Assembly: GCF_019097855.1 (NCBI RefSeq)
Contig: NZ_JAHRGL010000030.1
Location: 248,001-312,000, forward strand
Reading direction: 5' to 3'
Length of the DNA stretch: 64,000 nucleotides
Source: Geopseudomonas aromaticivorans
GTDB lineage: Bacteria; Pseudomonadota; Gammaproteobacteria; Pseudomonadales; Pseudomonadaceae
In this document: in pieces, positions 37,220 through 48,298 of the stretch
Layout of the letters: every line of letters begins with the position of its first letter
Position numbering within the stretch: position 1 is the stretch's first letter
Notes under the pieces: generated by a model
The model's database searches: none
Seen by the model: only the letters and a program-made list of their open reading frames with translations
What the model was told of the DNA's origin: nothing
Made by a program: the position numbers and the translations under genes

Positions 37220-38251
37220 TCAATACTCGGTCTTGGGCAGGCTGGCGAGGATGTGCCGGTAGCTGGCCAGGCGCTGCGGATGGATGCGCCCCTCTTCGAG
37301 GGCGCCCAGCAGCGCGCAGCCGGGCTCGCGGTCGTGCTGGCAGTCGCGGAAGCGGCAGCGGCCGATCAGGTCGCGGAACTCGACGAAGCCGTCCTCGACG
37401 TCGGCGCGGGTGACGTGGCCGAGGCTGAATTCGCGGATGCCGGGGGAGTCGATCAGCTCGCCGCCGCCGGGGAAGTGGAACAAGCGCGCGGTGGTGGTGG
37501 TGTGGGTGCCCTTGCCGGTCAGCTCGGACAGCGCGCCGACGCGCAGGTCGACGCCGGGCAGTAGGGCGTTGACCAGCGACGACTTGCCCACCCCGGACTG
37601 GCCGACGAACACGCTGACCCGGCCGTCGAGGGTGGCGCGCAGATCGTCCATGGCGTTGCCGTTGTGCGCCGAGACTTCCAGCAGCGGATAGTCGAGGGCG
37701 CGGTACACATCGAGCAGGGCGTCGAGCTTCGCCGCGTTGGCCTCGTTGACCAGATCGGCCTTGTTCATCAGCAGCAGCGGGCGGATGCCGGCATGATCGG
37801 CGGCGATCAGGTAGCGGTCGATCAGGTTGGCGTGTGGCTCGGGCAGCGGCGCGAAGACGATGACGATCTGGTCGACGTTGGCCGCCACTGGCTTGAGCAC
37901 GCCGCGCATGTCCGGCCGGCACAGTTCGGAGCTGCGGGGCAGCTGGGCGACGATCACGCCGATGCCCTGGTTGCCGGCGCGCCAGACCACGCGGTCGCCG
38001 GTGACCAGCACCGGCAGGTTGGAGCGCAGGTGGCAGCGGAACACCTGACCGGCCAGTTCGCCTTCGAGGGCTTCGACCTCGACCTGCACGCCGAAGTGGG
38101 CGATCACCAGGCCGTTCTGCTCCGGACCGAGGTCGCCGCCTTCCAGCTCGTCCACCGCGCGCGACTCGCGCTTGGAGGCGCGGGCGGCGCGTTCTTCCTG
38201 GATCTTCTCGATGCGCCAGCTCTGCCGGCGGCTCAGTTGGCGTTTGGCCAT
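37220..38251 (-). CDS. rsgA: Small ribosomal subunit biogenesis GTPase
   Basis: 343 residues: N-terminal OB fold (about 45-110), circularly permuted GTPase with G4 MNKAD before G1 [10 protein letters not shown] and G3 DSPGI, and a C-terminal zinc knuckle [14 protein letters not shown]. It matures the 30S subunit. The ATG at 38251 gives the family length and begins with a basic stretch, [10 protein letters not shown]. Divergent from orn across 82 bases. Confidence 0.96.
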   Translation of the reverse strand: MAKRQLSRRQSWRIEKIQEERAARASKRESRAVDELEGGDLGPEQNGLVIAHFGVQVEVEALEGELAGQVFRCHLRSNLPVLVTGDRVVWRAGNQGIGVIVAQLPRSSELCRPDMRGVLKPVAANVDQIVIVFAPLPEPHANLIDRYLIAADHAGIRPLLLMNKADLVNEANAAKLDALLDVYRALDYPLLEVSAHNGNAMDDLRATLDGRVSVFVGQSGVGKSSLVNALLPGVDLRVGALSELTGKGTHTTTTARLFHFPGGGELIDSPGIREFSLGHVTRADVEDGFVEFRDLIGRCRFRDCQHDREPGCALLGALEEGRIHPQRLASYRHILASLPKTEY

Positions 38252-38333
38252 GATGGTTCCGTATGCGATTCCGGCGGCGAGTCTAGCATGCGCCCCGCCT
38301 GCTAGAATGCCGGCATATCTCGAGGAGACTTTC

Positions 38334-38885
38334 ATGCACAGCGCAGCGAACCCGCAGAACCTGATCTGGATCGATCTGGAAATGACCGGCCTGGAGCCGC
38401 AGACCGACGTGATCATCGAGATGGCCACCATCGTCACCGACGCCCAGCTCAACGTGCTGGCCGAGGGACCGGCCCTGGTGATCCACCAGAGCGACGAGGT
38501 GCTGGCCAGCATGAATCCCTGGTGCATCGAGCAGCACGGCAAGAGCGGGCTGACCCAGCGGGTGCGCGCGAGCCGCCTGAGCGAGGCCGAGGCCGAGGCG
38601 CAGACCATCGCTTTCCTCGCCCAGTGGGTGCCGGCCGGGGCATCGCCGATGTGCGGCAACAGCATCGGCCAGGATCGGCGCTTCCTCAATCGCTACATGC
38701 CGCAGCTGGAAGCCTTCTTCCACTACCGCAACATCGACGTCTCCACCCTCAAGGAACTGGCCGCGCGCTGGGCGCCGGCGGTCAAGGACGCCTTCAAGAA
38801 GGAAAGCAGCCACCTGGCGCTGGACGACATCCGCGATTCGATCGCCGAGCTGCGTCACTACCGCGAGCACTTCATCAAGTTTTGA
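38334..38885 (+). CDS. orn: Oligoribonuclease
   Basis: 183 residues, DEDDh exonuclease. [10 protein letters not shown] carries the first Asp-Glu pair, [11 protein letters not shown] the second Asp, and [11 protein letters not shown] the final His-Asp pair. It degrades diribonucleotides including pGpG, the end product of c-di-GMP turnover. ATG with GAGGAGA nine bases upstream. A TAGAAT -10-like box lies at 38303-38308. Confidence 0.97.
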   Translation: MHSAANPQNLIWIDLEMTGLEPQTDVIIEMATIVTDAQLNVLAEGPALVIHQSDEVLASMNPWCIEQHGKSGLTQRVRASRLSEAEAEAQTIAFLAQWVPAGASPMCGNSIGQDRRFLNRYMPQLEAFFHYRNIDVSTLKELAARWAPAVKDAFKKESSHLALDDIRDSIAELRHYREHFIKF

Positions 38886-38921
38886 TGGTCAGGCGGCTGG
38901 CGCGGCTGGGCTAGACCGCTT

Positions 38922-39986
38922 TCACAGCGCGCCATGCCGCGCCAGCGCCCATTCGACGTGCTCGCGCACCAGGGAGGACGGGTGGTTGCGGCGCAGCTCC
39001 AGCGCCTCGAGCACGGCGATGCTGCCGGGGGCGTTGCCCAGGCCCACCGCGAGGTTGCGCAGCCAGCGCTCGTAGCCGGCGCGGCGCAGGGGCGAGCCTT
39101 CGGTGCGGGTCAGAAACTCTTCCTCGCTCCAGCGCAGCAGCGTCGCTAGCTCGGCATTGTCCAGCCCGTGCCGCGGCTGGAAGTCGCCCTGTTGCGTGGG
39201 GCGGGCGAAGCGGTTCCACGGGCAGACCAGCTGGCAGTCGTCGCAGCCGAACACCCGGTTGCCGATCAGCGGGCGCAGCTCCTCGGGAATCGCGCCCTTC
39301 AGCTCGATGGTCAGGTAGGAGATGCAGCGGCGTGCGTCCAGCTGCTGCGGGCCGACGAAGGCGGCGGTCGGGCAGATGTCCAGGCAGGCCTGGCAGCGCC
39401 CGCAGTGTTCGCTGGCGTGGGGCATGTCCACGGGCAGCGGCAGGTCGGTGAACAGCTCACCGAGGAAGAACCAGCTGCCGGCCTGCCTGTTGAGCAGCAG
39501 GGTGTTCTTGCCGATCCAGCCCAGCCCGGCCTGCTGCGCCAGGGCCTTCTCCAGCACCGGCGCGCTGTCGACGAAGGCGCGGTAGCCGAACGGGCCGATG
39601 GCCGCCTGCATGCGTTCGGCCAGCTGCTGCAGGCGCTTGCGGATCAGCTTGTGGTAGTCGCGGCCCAGCGCATAGCGCGACACGTAGGCCTTGTCCGGGC
39701 TGGCCAGCACCTCGGCCATGCGCGTGTCGCCGGGCAGGTAGTCCATGCGCAGCGAGATCACCCGCAGGGTGCCCGGCACCAGCTCGGCCGGGTGCGAACG
39801 CTTGCTGCCGTGGGCGGCCATGTAGTCCATCTCGCCGTGATGGCCGGCGGCCAGCCAGCGCTCGAGATAAGCCTCGTGCTCGCCCAGTGCGATCCCGGCG
39901 ATGCCGACCTGCTGGAAGCCCAGCTCGCGGCCCCAGTCCTTGAGCGACTGGGCGAGGGCGGAAAGATCGGGGGCGCTGGTCGACAT
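38922..39986 (-). CDS. queG: Epoxyqueuosine reductase
   Basis: 354 residues. Cobalamin-dependent enzyme with two [4Fe-4S] clusters: CGRCQACLDICPT and CDDCQLVCPWN. N-terminal DUF1730-type region (YHKLIRKRL, VDSAPVLEKALAQQAGLGWIGKN). It carries out the final step of queuosine synthesis in tRNA. Convergent with orn (36 bases) and divergent from nnr (63 bases). Confidence 0.96.
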   Translation of the reverse strand: MSTSAPDLSALAQSLKDWGRELGFQQVGIAGIALGEHEAYLERWLAAGHHGEMDYMAAHGSKRSHPAELVPGTLRVISLRMDYLPGDTRMAEVLASPDKAYVSRYALGRDYHKLIRKRLQQLAERMQAAIGPFGYRAFVDSAPVLEKALAQQAGLGWIGKNTLLLNRQAGSWFFLGELFTDLPLPVDMPHASEHCGRCQACLDICPTAAFVGPQQLDARRCISYLTIELKGAIPEELRPLIGNRVFGCDDCQLVCPWNRFARPTQQGDFQPRHGLDNAELATLLRWSEEEFLTRTEGSPLRRAGYERWLRNLAVGLGNAPGSIAVLEALELRRNHPSSLVREHVEWALARHGAL

Positions 39987-40014
39987 GGCTGGCGGTGCTC
40001 GGGGGCGGGAGGGG

Positions 40015-40020
40015 TATAAT
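40015..40020 (+). promoter_or_regulatory. Candidate -10 box of the nnr operon
   Basis: A perfect TATAAT 30 bases upstream of the nnr ATG, in the queG-nnr divergent gap. No good -35 at 16-18 bases. Confidence 0.4.
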
Positions 40021-40049
40021 TGTGCCAGAGCCCGCCGCCGAATGAGCCC

Positions 40050-41552
40050 ATGCCCGACGTACAGGATTGCCTGCCCACCGCCCTCTATCGTGCCGCCCAG
40101 GTACGCGAGCTGGATGCCCGTCTGATCGCCGCCGGTACGCCCGGTTTCGAGCTGATGCAGCGTGCTGCCCGCGCCGCCTGGCGTGCCCTGCGCCGCCACT
40201 GGCCGCAGGCTGACGAAGTCACCGTGCTGGCCGGTCGCGGCAACAACGCTGGCGACGGCTACCTGCTCGCCGCTCTGGCGCAGCGGGCGGGCTGGCGCGT
40301 GCGGGTGCTGGCGGTCGGCGATCCTGCGCAGCTGGGCGGCGATGCCGCGCTGGCCTGTGCCGAGGCGCGCGCCGCCGGCGTGGCCATCCTGCCGTGGAGC
40401 GAGTGCGCGCCGCTCACCGGCGTGCTGGTCGATGCGCTGCTCGGTACCGGCCTGAGTGGCGCGGTGCGCGAGCCCTATGCCCAGGCCATCCGCCTGCTCA
40501 ACGCCAGTGGCCAGCCGGTGCTGGCCGTCGACATCCCCTCCGGGCTGTGTGCCGACACCGGCCGGGTGCTCGGCGTGGCCGTGCGTGCCGAGCTGACGGT
40601 GACCTTCATCGGCCTCAAGCTCGGCTTGTTCTGCCTCGACGGCCCGGACCATTGCGGTGCGCTGGCGTTCGCCGATCTGCAGGCCGATCCGCGGTTGCTG
40701 GCGACGGGCGTGCCGGCGGCGCAACGCCTGACTGGCGCAGGCTTGCCGGCGCTGGCGCCGCGCCCGCGCAACGGCCACAAGGGGCTGTTCGGCCATGTGC
40801 TGGTGGTCGGTGGCGACAGCGGTTTTGGCGGCGCGGCGCTGCTGGCGGCGGAAAGCTGCCTGCGCAGCGGCGCCGGGCTGGTCAGCCTGGCCACCCGTGG
40901 CGAATACGTGGCGGCGCTGCTGGCGCGGCGGCCGGAAGTCATGGCGCGCGGCGTGCGCTCGGCCAACGAGATTCAGGACCTGGCGGCGGCGGCCGACGTG
41001 CTGGTGCTCGGTCCCGGCATCGGCCAGGGGGCCTGGGCGCGCAGCCTGTTGTCCGGGTTGGGCGCGCTGGACAAGCCGCAGGTATGGGACGCCGATGCGC
41101 TCAACCTGCTGGCCGCCGGCCAGCTGACGGCACCGGCCGGCAACTGGCTGGTCACCCCGCATCCCGGCGAGGCGGCGCGCCTGCTGGGGACGACGACTGC
41201 CGCCGTGCAGGCCGATCGACCGGCGGCGGCGCTGGCACTGGCACGCCAATTGAATGCCCTGGTGGTCTTGAAGGGCCTTGGCAGCCTGGTGGCGACCCCG
41301 TCCGGCGAGCTGTACTTGTGCGACCGTGGCCATCCGGCGATGGCCGGCGCCGGCCTGGGTGACGTGCTCGCCGGCCTGCTCGGCGCGCTGCTGGCCCAGG
41401 GCCTGACGATGACCGCGGCGGCGCAGCTGGGGGTGTGGTTGCACGCCTGCGCCGGCGAGCGCCTTGGCCGCGCGGGCCGTGGCCTGGTGGCGGCCGATCT
41501 GATGACAAGTATCCGTGATCTGCTGGAGGAGCACAGTCCGTGCCTGAAGTGA
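40050..41552 (+). CDS. nnr: Bifunctional NAD(P)H-hydrate epimerase/dehydratase
   Basis: 500 residues. N-terminal YjeF_N epimerase (about 1-215; [15 protein letters not shown]) and C-terminal ADP-dependent NAD(P)HX dehydratase (about 230-500; [37 protein letters not shown]). It repairs hydrated NADH/NADPH. It overlaps tsaE by 13 bases; the nnr-tsaE-amiB-mutL-miaA-hfq order is the classical gammaproteobacterial arrangement. Confidence 0.95.
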   Translation: MPDVQDCLPTALYRAAQVRELDARLIAAGTPGFELMQRAARAAWRALRRHWPQADEVTVLAGRGNNAGDGYLLAALAQRAGWRVRVLAVGDPAQLGGDAALACAEARAAGVAILPWSECAPLTGVLVDALLGTGLSGAVREPYAQAIRLLNASGQPVLAVDIPSGLCADTGRVLGVAVRAELTVTFIGLKLGLFCLDGPDHCGALAFADLQADPRLLATGVPAAQRLTGAGLPALAPRPRNGHKGLFGHVLVVGGDSGFGGAALLAAESCLRSGAGLVSLATRGEYVAALLARRPEVMARGVRSANEIQDLAAAADVLVLGPGIGQGAWARSLLSGLGALDKPQVWDADALNLLAAGQLTAPAGNWLVTPHPGEAARLLGTTTAAVQADRPAAALALARQLNALVVLKGLGSLVATPSGELYLCDRGHPAMAGAGLGDVLAGLLGALLAQGLTMTAAAQLGVWLHACAGERLGRAGRGLVAADLMTSIRDLLEEHSPCLK

Positions 41553-42007
41553 CCCTGTACGCGGCCGATGAGGCAGCCATGCTGGCGCTGGGCGCGCGAC
41601 TGGCCGAAGTGACCGGTGGTATCGGCGTGATCTGCCTGCATGGTGATCTGGGCGCCGGCAAGACCACCCTGTCGCGCGGTATCCTGCGCGGTTTGGGGCA
41701 CTCCGGCGCGGTGAAGAGTCCAACCTTCACCCTGGTCGAGCCCTACGAACTGGGCGAGCGGCGGGTCTACCACTTCGATCTGTACCGTCTGGCCGACCCG
41801 GAGGAGCTGGAATTCTTCGGGATTCGTGACTATTTCCAAGGTGACGCGCTGTGCCTGATCGAATGGCCCGAGCGCGGCACCGGTATTTTGCCGAAGGCGG
41901 ACCTGGACATCACCATCGCTGCACAAGCTGCCGGCCGCACTCTGCGCCTGGCGCCGCTGAGTGCGCGCGGCGAGTCCTGGTGTGCCGCTTTGACTGGGGG
42001 AGTTTGA
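41540..42007 (+). CDS. tsaE: tRNA threonylcarbamoyladenosine biosynthesis ATPase
   Basis: 155 residues from a GTG with GAGGAG upstream. Walker [13 protein letters not shown] and the conserved [12 protein letters not shown] and YHFDLYRL motifs identify TsaE (YjeE). It works with TsaB and TsaD in t6A37 formation. Three bases separate it from amiB. Confidence 0.96.
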   Translation: MPEVTLYAADEAAMLALGARLAEVTGGIGVICLHGDLGAGKTTLSRGILRGLGHSGAVKSPTFTLVEPYELGERRVYHFDLYRLADPEELEFFGIRDYFQGDALCLIEWPERGTGILPKADLDITIAAQAAGRTLRLAPLSARGESWCAALTGGV

Positions 42008-42010
42008 CCA

Positions 42011-43558
42011 ATGGGATGGAGTATCCGTCCGCGCGCCGTGTTGGTCGCCTTTGCGGCCACGCTGGCGCTGCTGGCAGCCGAGGCGGCACTGGCAGCCAGC
42101 GAGATTCGCAGCGTGCGCTTGTGGCGTGCACCGGACAACACCCGCCTGGTGTTCGACCTGAGCGCGCCGGTGCAGCACAGCGTGTTCATTCTGGAGGCGC
42201 CGAATCGCATCGTCATCGACGTCGAGGGCGCGGAGCTGAAGGCCCGCCTGGAGCAGCTGGCCATCGCCAAAACGCCGATCACCGGTCTGCGTGCTGCGGA
42301 GCAGGGGGCCGGGAAGCTGCGCATCGTGCTCGACATGGCGGCTCCGGTGTCGCCGAAGAGCTTCACCCTGGCGCCTAACCAGCAGTATGGGCATCGCCTG
42401 GTGGTCGACTTGTTCGATCAGGAGGAGGGGGCGGGCGTGCCGGCCTCGAACGCTGCGGCCCAGCCGGTGGCCAGCGAGCCGGTGCGGCCGCAGTCGGGCG
42501 CCGCCATGTCGGCGAGTGCCGCCTCGGGCAACAACCCCGCCCCGAGCGCCCCTGTCGCCACGGTTGCCGCGGCGAGCACGCCGGTGCCGAAAACCGTGGT
42601 GCCCGACACCCCTGCGCCGGCCAGCCAGCCGCCGGCACCGCGGGGCAAGCGCAGCATCGTCATCGCCATCGACGCCGGCCACGGCGGCGAGGACCCGGGG
42701 GCACTCGGCCCGCGCGGTCTGCACGAGAAGGATGTGGTGCTGGCCATCGCCCGCGAGCTGCAGCGGCAGATCAATCAGGAGAAAGGCTTCCGTGCCGAGC
42801 TGGTGCGCACCGGCGATTACTTCATCCCGCTGCGCAAGCGCACCGAGATCGCCCGCAAGAAGGGCGCCGACCTGTTCGTTTCGGTGCACGCCGACGCCGC
42901 GCCGAGTTCGAGCGCCTTCGGCGCCTCGGTGTTCGCCCTGTCCGATCGCGGCGCCACCTCGGAAACCGCGCGCTGGCTGGCCGACAGCGAAAACCGTTCG
43001 GACCTGGTCGGGGGCGTCGGCAGCGTCAGCCTCGACGACAAGGACCGCATGCTCGCCGGGGTGCTGCTCGATCTGTCGATGACCGCCACCCTGTCCTCGA
43101 GCCTGGATGTCGGCCACAAGGTGCTGTCGAACATGGGGCGGATCACCCCGCTGCACAAGCGGCGGGTCGAGCAGGCCGGCTTCATGGTGCTGAAGTCGCC
43201 GGACATTCCGTCGATCCTGGTGGAGACCGGATTCATCTCCAATCCCGCCGAGTCGCAGAAGCTGGCCAGTTCCAGCCACCAGCAGGCGCTGGCGCGCTCG
43301 ATCGAGGGCGGCATCCGCCGCTTCTTCCACGAGAATCCGCCGCCGGGTACCTACATCGCCTGGCTGCGTGACCAGGGCAAGATCAAGCTCGGCCAGCGCG
43401 AGCACCGGGTGGCGCCGGGCGAGAGCCTGGCGCTGATCGCTCAGCGCTATCAGGTCAGCCAGGCGGCGCTGCGCAGCGCCAACCGCCTGGCCAGCGACGG
43501 CCTGAAAGTCGGCCAGATGCTGGCCATTCCGGCACCGACCCTGGCGGCGCAGCCATGA
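42011..43558 (+). CDS. amiB: N-acetylmuramoyl-L-alanine amidase with AMIN and LysM domains
   Basis: 515 residues: signal peptide (1-30), AMIN domain (about 35-135), Ala/Pro-rich linker (about 140-215), Amidase_3 catalytic domain (about 218-440) with zinc-binding [12 protein letters not shown] and the downstream VETGFISNP motif, and a C-terminal LysM repeat ([17 protein letters not shown]). It cleaves septal peptidoglycan during daughter-cell separation. The ATGA overlaps mutL by four bases. Confidence 0.95.
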   Translation: MGWSIRPRAVLVAFAATLALLAAEAALAASEIRSVRLWRAPDNTRLVFDLSAPVQHSVFILEAPNRIVIDVEGAELKARLEQLAIAKTPITGLRAAEQGAGKLRIVLDMAAPVSPKSFTLAPNQQYGHRLVVDLFDQEEGAGVPASNAAAQPVASEPVRPQSGAAMSASAASGNNPAPSAPVATVAAASTPVPKTVVPDTPAPASQPPAPRGKRSIVIAIDAGHGGEDPGALGPRGLHEKDVVLAIARELQRQINQEKGFRAELVRTGDYFIPLRKRTEIARKKGADLFVSVHADAAPSSSAFGASVFALSDRGATSETARWLADSENRSDLVGGVGSVSLDDKDRMLAGVLLDLSMTATLSSSLDVGHKVLSNMGRITPLHKRRVEQAGFMVLKSPDIPSILVETGFISNPAESQKLASSSHQQALARSIEGGIRRFFHENPPPGTYIAWLRDQGKIKLGQREHRVAPGESLALIAQRYQVSQAALRSANRLASDGLKVGQMLAIPAPTLAAQP

Positions 43559-45456
43559 GTGAGGCCGCACGCATCCAGCTGCTGACGCCGCGGCTGGCCA
43601 ACCAGATCGCCGCCGGCGAGGTGGTGGAGCGGCCGGCGTCGGTGGCCAAGGAGCTACTGGAAAACAGCCTGGATGCCGGGGCCAAGCGCATCGACGTCGA
43701 AGTGGAGCAGGGCGGCATCAAGCTGCTGCGGGTGCGCGACGACGGCGGCGGCATCGCCCCGGATGATCTGCCGCTGGCCCTGGCGCGCCACGCCACCAGC
43801 AAGATCCGCGAGCTGGAAGACCTCGAGCGGGTGCTGAGCCTGGGCTTTCGCGGCGAGGCGCTGGCCTCGATCAGCTCGGTGGCCCGGCTGACGCTGACCT
43901 CGCGTCGGCGCGGCGCGCCGCAGGCCTGGCAGGTGGAGGCCGAGGGGCGCGACATGGCGACGCGGGTGCAGCCGGCCGCCCATCCCGACGGTACCACGGT
44001 GGAAGTGCGTGACCTGTTCTTCAACACCCCGGCGCGGCGCAAGTTCCTGCGTGCGGAGAAGACCGAGTTCGACCACCTGCAGGAGGTGATCAGGCGTCTG
44101 GCGCTGACCCACTTCGAGGTTGGCTTCCACTTGCGCCACAACGGCAAGGGTGTGCTGGCCTTGCATCCGGCCGGCGACGAGATCAGTCGCGCCCGGCGCG
44201 TGGCCAGCGTCTGCGGGCCGGCCTTCCTCGAGCAGGCGCTGCCCATCGACATCGAGCGTAACGGCCTGCGCCTGTGGGGCTGGGTCGGCCTGCCGACCTT
44301 CTCGCGCAGCCAGGCCGACCTGCAGTATTTCTATGTCAATGGCCGCATGGTGCGCGACAAGCTGGTCGCTCACGCGGTGCGTCAGGCCTACCGTGACGTG
44401 CTGTACAACGGCCGCCATCCGGCCTTCGTGCTGTTTCTCGAGATCGACCCGGCGGTGGTCGACGTCAACGTGCACCCGACCAAGCACGAGGTGCGTTTCC
44501 GCGACAGCCGCATGGTGCACGATTTCCTCTATGGCACCCTGCATCGCGCGCTGGCCGATGTGCGCCCGGAGGATCAGTTGGCGGCGCCGGCGACCCTGCG
44601 TGGCGAGGCGCCGATCAGCGGTCTGGCGGCTGGCGAATTCGCTGGACAGAACGAGATGGCGCTGGCCGCGCATGTGCCGTCTGCGCCCGTCGAGGCCTCG
44701 CGCTGGCAGCCCACGCTGGGCGGGCAGAGTGTCGGCGGCGGCGGTGGCGGCTATCGTCCGCCGCCACCGGCGAACGGCCAGCCGCAGGCCGAACTGCAGG
44801 GGGCCTATCGCGAGTTCTTCGCCCCGCTGACGGAAGCTGCGCCGCCAACGCTGCCGCAGGGCCAGGGCGATGTGCCGCCGCTGGGGTATGCCCTGGCCCA
44901 GCTCAAGGGGGTGTACATCCTCGCCGAGAATGCCCAGGGCCTGGTGCTGGTGGACATGCACGCGGCGCACGAGCGGATCACCTACGAGCGCCTGAAAAGC
45001 GCCATGGCCAGCGAGGGCCTGCGCGGCCAGCCGCTGCTGGTGCCGGAGTCCATCGCCCTGAGCCAGCGCGAGGGCGACTGTGCCGAGGAGCATGCCGACT
45101 GGTTCGCCCGCCTCGGTTTCGAGCTGCAGCGCCTCGGCCCGGAAACCCTGGCGATCCGCCAGATTCCCGCGCTGCTCAAGCAGGCCGAGGCCAGCCAGCT
45201 GGTGCGTGATGTGCTCAGCGACCTACTGGAATTCGGCTCCAGCGATCGCATCCAGGCCCATCTCAACGAGCTGCTGGCGACCATGGCCTGCCATGGGGCG
45301 GTGCGCGCCAACCGCCGGCTGACCGTGCCGGAAATGAACGCCCTGCTGCGCGATATGGAGCAGACCGAGCGCAGCGGCCAGTGCAACCACGGCCGACCGA
45401 CCTGGACCCAGTTGGGCATGGATGATCTGGACAAGCTGTTTTTGCGCGGTCGCTGA
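43555..45456 (+). CDS. mutL: DNA mismatch repair protein
   Basis: 633 residues. N-terminal GHKL ATPase ([25 protein letters not shown]), Pro/Gly-rich linker (about 340-430) and C-terminal dimerisation domain. The C-terminal motif [12 protein letters not shown] fits the MutL endonuclease DQHA(x)2E(x)4E pattern with Met for Gln, as in many Pseudomonas that lack MutH. The gene is intact, which matters for stability of the G runs in the LPS genes. Confidence 0.96.
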   Translation: MSEAARIQLLTPRLANQIAAGEVVERPASVAKELLENSLDAGAKRIDVEVEQGGIKLLRVRDDGGGIAPDDLPLALARHATSKIRELEDLERVLSLGFRGEALASISSVARLTLTSRRRGAPQAWQVEAEGRDMATRVQPAAHPDGTTVEVRDLFFNTPARRKFLRAEKTEFDHLQEVIRRLALTHFEVGFHLRHNGKGVLALHPAGDEISRARRVASVCGPAFLEQALPIDIERNGLRLWGWVGLPTFSRSQADLQYFYVNGRMVRDKLVAHAVRQAYRDVLYNGRHPAFVLFLEIDPAVVDVNVHPTKHEVRFRDSRMVHDFLYGTLHRALADVRPEDQLAAPATLRGEAPISGLAAGEFAGQNEMALAAHVPSAPVEASRWQPTLGGQSVGGGGGGYRPPPPANGQPQAELQGAYREFFAPLTEAAPPTLPQGQGDVPPLGYALAQLKGVYILAENAQGLVLVDMHAAHERITYERLKSAMASEGLRGQPLLVPESIALSQREGDCAEEHADWFARLGFELQRLGPETLAIRQIPALLKQAEASQLVRDVLSDLLEFGSSDRIQAHLNELLATMACHGAVRANRRLTVPEMNALLRDMEQTERSGQCNHGRPTWTQLGMDDLDKLFLRGR

Positions 45457-45555
45457 AAGCCGCAAGACCCTCGCCGCCCGCCCTGACGCGCGGGCTGATC
45501 TGCCTCGCCGGAGCGGGGGAGCCATTCCATTCAATTGTCGAGCAAGAGTGTCCCG

Positions 45556-46527
45556 ATGTCTGCGCTGCCTCCCGCCATCTTCCTCATGGGTCCGACCGCC
45601 TCGGGCAAGACCGATCTGGCCATCGAGCTGGCGCGAACGCTGCCGTGCGAGATCGTCAGCGTCGATTCGGCGCTGGTCTATCGCGGCATGGATATCGGCA
45701 CGGCCAAGCCGTCGCGCGAGTTGCTGGCCGAGTTCCCGCACCGCCTGATCGATATCCGCGATCCGGCAGAGAGCTATTCGGCCGCCGAGTTTCGCCGCGA
45801 TGCGCTGGCGGCGATGGCCGAGATCACCGCCGCCGGGCGCATTCCGCTGCTGGTCGGCGGCACCATGCTGTACTTCAAGGCGCTGCTCGAAGGCCTGGCC
45901 GACATGCCGTCGGCCGATGCGCAGGTGCGCAGCCAGCTCGAGGCGCAGCTCGCCGCCGAAGGTCCGGCGGCGCTGCATGCCGAGCTGGCGCGGGTGGATC
46001 CGGAGTCGGCGGCACGCATCCATCCCAACGATCCGCAGCGGCTGATCCGGGCGCTGGAGGTCTACCGCGTCAGCGGCTTGAGCATGAGCGAACACCGGCG
46101 GCGTCAGGTGTTGCAAAATCTGCACGCGGGTACGCCGCAGGGACAGGCTTTGCCTTATACTGTCGCGCAATTGGCCATTGCCCCAGCGCAACGTCAGGTA
46201 TTGCACGAGCGCATTGCCCGGCGTTTTCACCTCATGCTGGAACAGGAGTTCGTCGCGGAAGTCGAAGCGCTGCATGCCCGTGGCGACCTGCATCCGGGAC
46301 TGCCCTCGATCCGCTCGGTGGGCTACCGGCAGGTATGGGAATATATCGAAGGACGTCTGACCCGGGACGAGATGACCGAACGCGGCATCATCGCCACCCG
46401 CCAGCTGGCCAAACGACAATTCACCTGGCTGCGCAGTTGGTCGCAGTTGCACTGGCTCGACAGCCTGGCCTGCGACAATCTGGCACGCACCTTGAAATAT
46501 CTGCAAACGATCGCCATTAAAAACTGA
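45556..46527 (+). CDS. miaA: tRNA dimethylallyltransferase
   Basis: 323 residues from the ATG at 45556 (AAGAG six bases upstream); an in-frame TTG at 45535 is less likely since the ATG gives [13 protein letters not shown], the usual Pseudomonas start. P-loop [11 protein letters not shown], and [18 protein letters not shown] binding tRNA/DMAPP. It adds the isopentenyl group to A37. The hfq promoter(s) may lie within its 3' part, as in E. coli. Confidence 0.96.
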   Translation: MSALPPAIFLMGPTASGKTDLAIELARTLPCEIVSVDSALVYRGMDIGTAKPSRELLAEFPHRLIDIRDPAESYSAAEFRRDALAAMAEITAAGRIPLLVGGTMLYFKALLEGLADMPSADAQVRSQLEAQLAAEGPAALHAELARVDPESAARIHPNDPQRLIRALEVYRVSGLSMSEHRRRQVLQNLHAGTPQGQALPYTVAQLAIAPAQRQVLHERIARRFHLMLEQEFVAEVEALHARGDLHPGLPSIRSVGYRQVWEYIEGRLTRDEMTERGIIATRQLAKRQFTWLRSWSQLHWLDSLACDNLARTLKYLQTIAIKN

Positions 46528-46633
46528 GTTTCGGCCGTTGCCGGCTATCCTGTAAAAAAGTGCAGGAATAAGCCACATTGGGTCGATTTCGACTTACCCA
46601 TAAAATTACTTACCCCCTGAAGGAGTGTGGACA

Positions 46634-46882
46634 ATGTCAAAAGGGCATTCGCTACAAGACCCTTACCTGAACACCCTGCGCAAAGAGCGCGTTCCGGTTT
46701 CCATCTATCTGGTCAACGGCATCAAGCTGCAGGGCCAGATCGAATCGTTCGACCAGTTCGTCATCCTGCTGAAGAACACCGTCAGCCAGATGGTCTACAA
46801 GCACGCCATCTCCACCGTGGTTCCGAGCCGTCCGGTACGTCTGCCCAGCAGCGAACAGGGCGAGTCGGGCAGCGACGAATAA
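46634..46882 (+). CDS. hfq: RNA chaperone Hfq
   Basis: 82 residues, ATG nine bases after AGGAG (46621-46625). Sm1 motif region [19 protein letters not shown] and Sm2 [11 protein letters not shown] give the hexameric RNA-binding ring. The C-terminal tail is short, as in other Pseudomonas Hfq. It mediates sRNA-mRNA pairing and, in Pseudomonas, Crc-dependent catabolite control. The 106-base gap before it is AT-rich and may hold a promoter. Confidence 0.98.
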   Translation: MSKGHSLQDPYLNTLRKERVPVSIYLVNGIKLQGQIESFDQFVILLKNTVSQMVYKHAISTVVPSRPVRLPSSEQGESGSDE

Positions 46883-46897
46883 GCGGAGTCGCCAGTC

Positions 46898-48199
46898 TTG
46901 TTCTTCGAGCGTCATGAGGGCGGTGAGCGGGCCATTCTGGTTCATCTGGAAGGCCAGGCGCCCGAGGCGCGTGAAGATCCCGACGAATTCCTCGAGCTGG
47001 CCCGTTCGGCAGGCGCCGAGGTGGTCGGTTTCGTCACTATCCCGCGGCATCAGCCAACGGCGCGTTTCCTGATCGGCAGCGGCAAGGTCGAGGAGATCTG
47101 CGAGCAGGTCAAGGCCGATGAGGCCGACCTGGTCATCTTCAACCACACCCTTACGCCTAGTCAGGAGCGCAACCTCGAGCGGGTTTTCGAGTGTCGTGTG
47201 CTGGACCGTACCGGTCTGATTCTCGACATCTTCGCTCAGCGGGCGCGGACCCACGAGGGCAAGCTGCAGGTCGAGCTGGCCCAGCTGGATCACCTGAGCA
47301 CGCGTCTGGTGCGTGGCTGGACCCACCTGGAGCGGCAGAAGGGCGGTATCGGTCTGCGTGGCCCCGGCGAAACCCAGCTGGAAACCGACCGTCGCCTGCT
47401 GCGCGTGCGCATTGGCCAGATCAAGCAACGCCTGGAGAAGGTGCGCAGCCAGCGTGAGCTGGCACGGCGCGGGCGCAAGCGCGCGGAAGTGCCGGTGGTC
47501 TCGCTGGTCGGCTATACCAACGCCGGCAAGTCGACGCTGTTCAATGCGTTGACCTCCGCGGATGTCTATGCCGCCAATCAGCTGTTTGCCACGCTCGATC
47601 CGACCCTGCGCCGTCTCGAGTTCGACGACGTCGGCGGTGTGATCCTCGCCGATACCGTGGGCTTTATCCGGCACCTACCGCACAAGCTGGTCGAGGCGTT
47701 CCGCGCCACGCTCGAGGAGTCGAGCAATGCCGACCTGCTGCTGCATGTTATCGATGCCCACGAACCCGAGCGCCAGCTGCAGATCGAGCAGGTGTATTCG
47801 GTGCTCAAAGAGATCGGCGCGGACCAGCTGCCGACTCTCGAGGTGTACAACAAGCTGGACCTGCTGCCCGATGTGGCGCCGCAGATCCAGCGCGACGATA
47901 CCGGCCGACCGGTGCGCGTCTGGCTGTCGGCCCGCGAAGGGCAGGGGCTGGACCTGCTGCGCCAGGCCATTAGCGAGCTGCTGGGCAGCGAACTGTTCGT
48001 CGGCACCCTGCGCCTGCCGCAGCAGCTCGGTCGTCTGCGCGCGCAGCTGTTTGCGCTCGGCGCGGTTCAGGACGAGCAGCATGACGAGGAAGGTGCCATC
48101 CTGTTGAAGGTGCGCCTGCAACGGGTGGAGCTGAACAAGCTGGTCAGTCGCGAGGGCTGGAAGTCCGAAGACTTTCTTGCACAACACACTTTGCAATAA
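46898..48199 (+). CDS. hflX: Ribosome-associated GTPase
   Basis: 433 residues from a TTG with GGAG nine bases upstream. N-terminal HflX domain and glycine-rich helical linker (GIGLRGPGETQLETDRR), then the GTPase domain: G1 GYTNAGKSTLFN, G3 DTVGF, G4 NKLD. It rescues or splits stalled ribosomes. Fifteen bases after hfq. Confidence 0.95.
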   Translation: MFFERHEGGERAILVHLEGQAPEAREDPDEFLELARSAGAEVVGFVTIPRHQPTARFLIGSGKVEEICEQVKADEADLVIFNHTLTPSQERNLERVFECRVLDRTGLILDIFAQRARTHEGKLQVELAQLDHLSTRLVRGWTHLERQKGGIGLRGPGETQLETDRRLLRVRIGQIKQRLEKVRSQRELARRGRKRAEVPVVSLVGYTNAGKSTLFNALTSADVYAANQLFATLDPTLRRLEFDDVGGVILADTVGFIRHLPHKLVEAFRATLEESSNADLLLHVIDAHEPERQLQIEQVYSVLKEIGADQLPTLEVYNKLDLLPDVAPQIQRDDTGRPVRVWLSAREGQGLDLLRQAISELLGSELFVGTLRLPQQLGRLRAQLFALGAVQDEQHDEEGAILLKVRLQRVELNKLVSREGWKSEDFLAQHTLQ

Positions 48200-48237
48200 A
48201 GCCCGGGCTGCCGGCTTTGCCGCTGATCCGGGGCTTT
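48198..48237 (+). terminator. Hairpin between hflX and hflK
   Basis: AAAGCCC (48198-48204) pairs with GGGCTTT (48231-48237), with a partial inner CCGG/CCGG helix. It begins right at the hflX stop. The tail is not strongly T-rich, so it may be leaky. Confidence 0.45.
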
Positions 48238-48298
48238 CTGTAGCATGGGCGGATGTGCGCCGAATGCGCGTCTATGCGTTATCAGTGGGGAGAACGCT

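Noticed and set aside
40973-43570. 865-codon minus-strand open frame
   Set aside because: Shadow of nnr, tsaE and amiB; no recognisable protein features.
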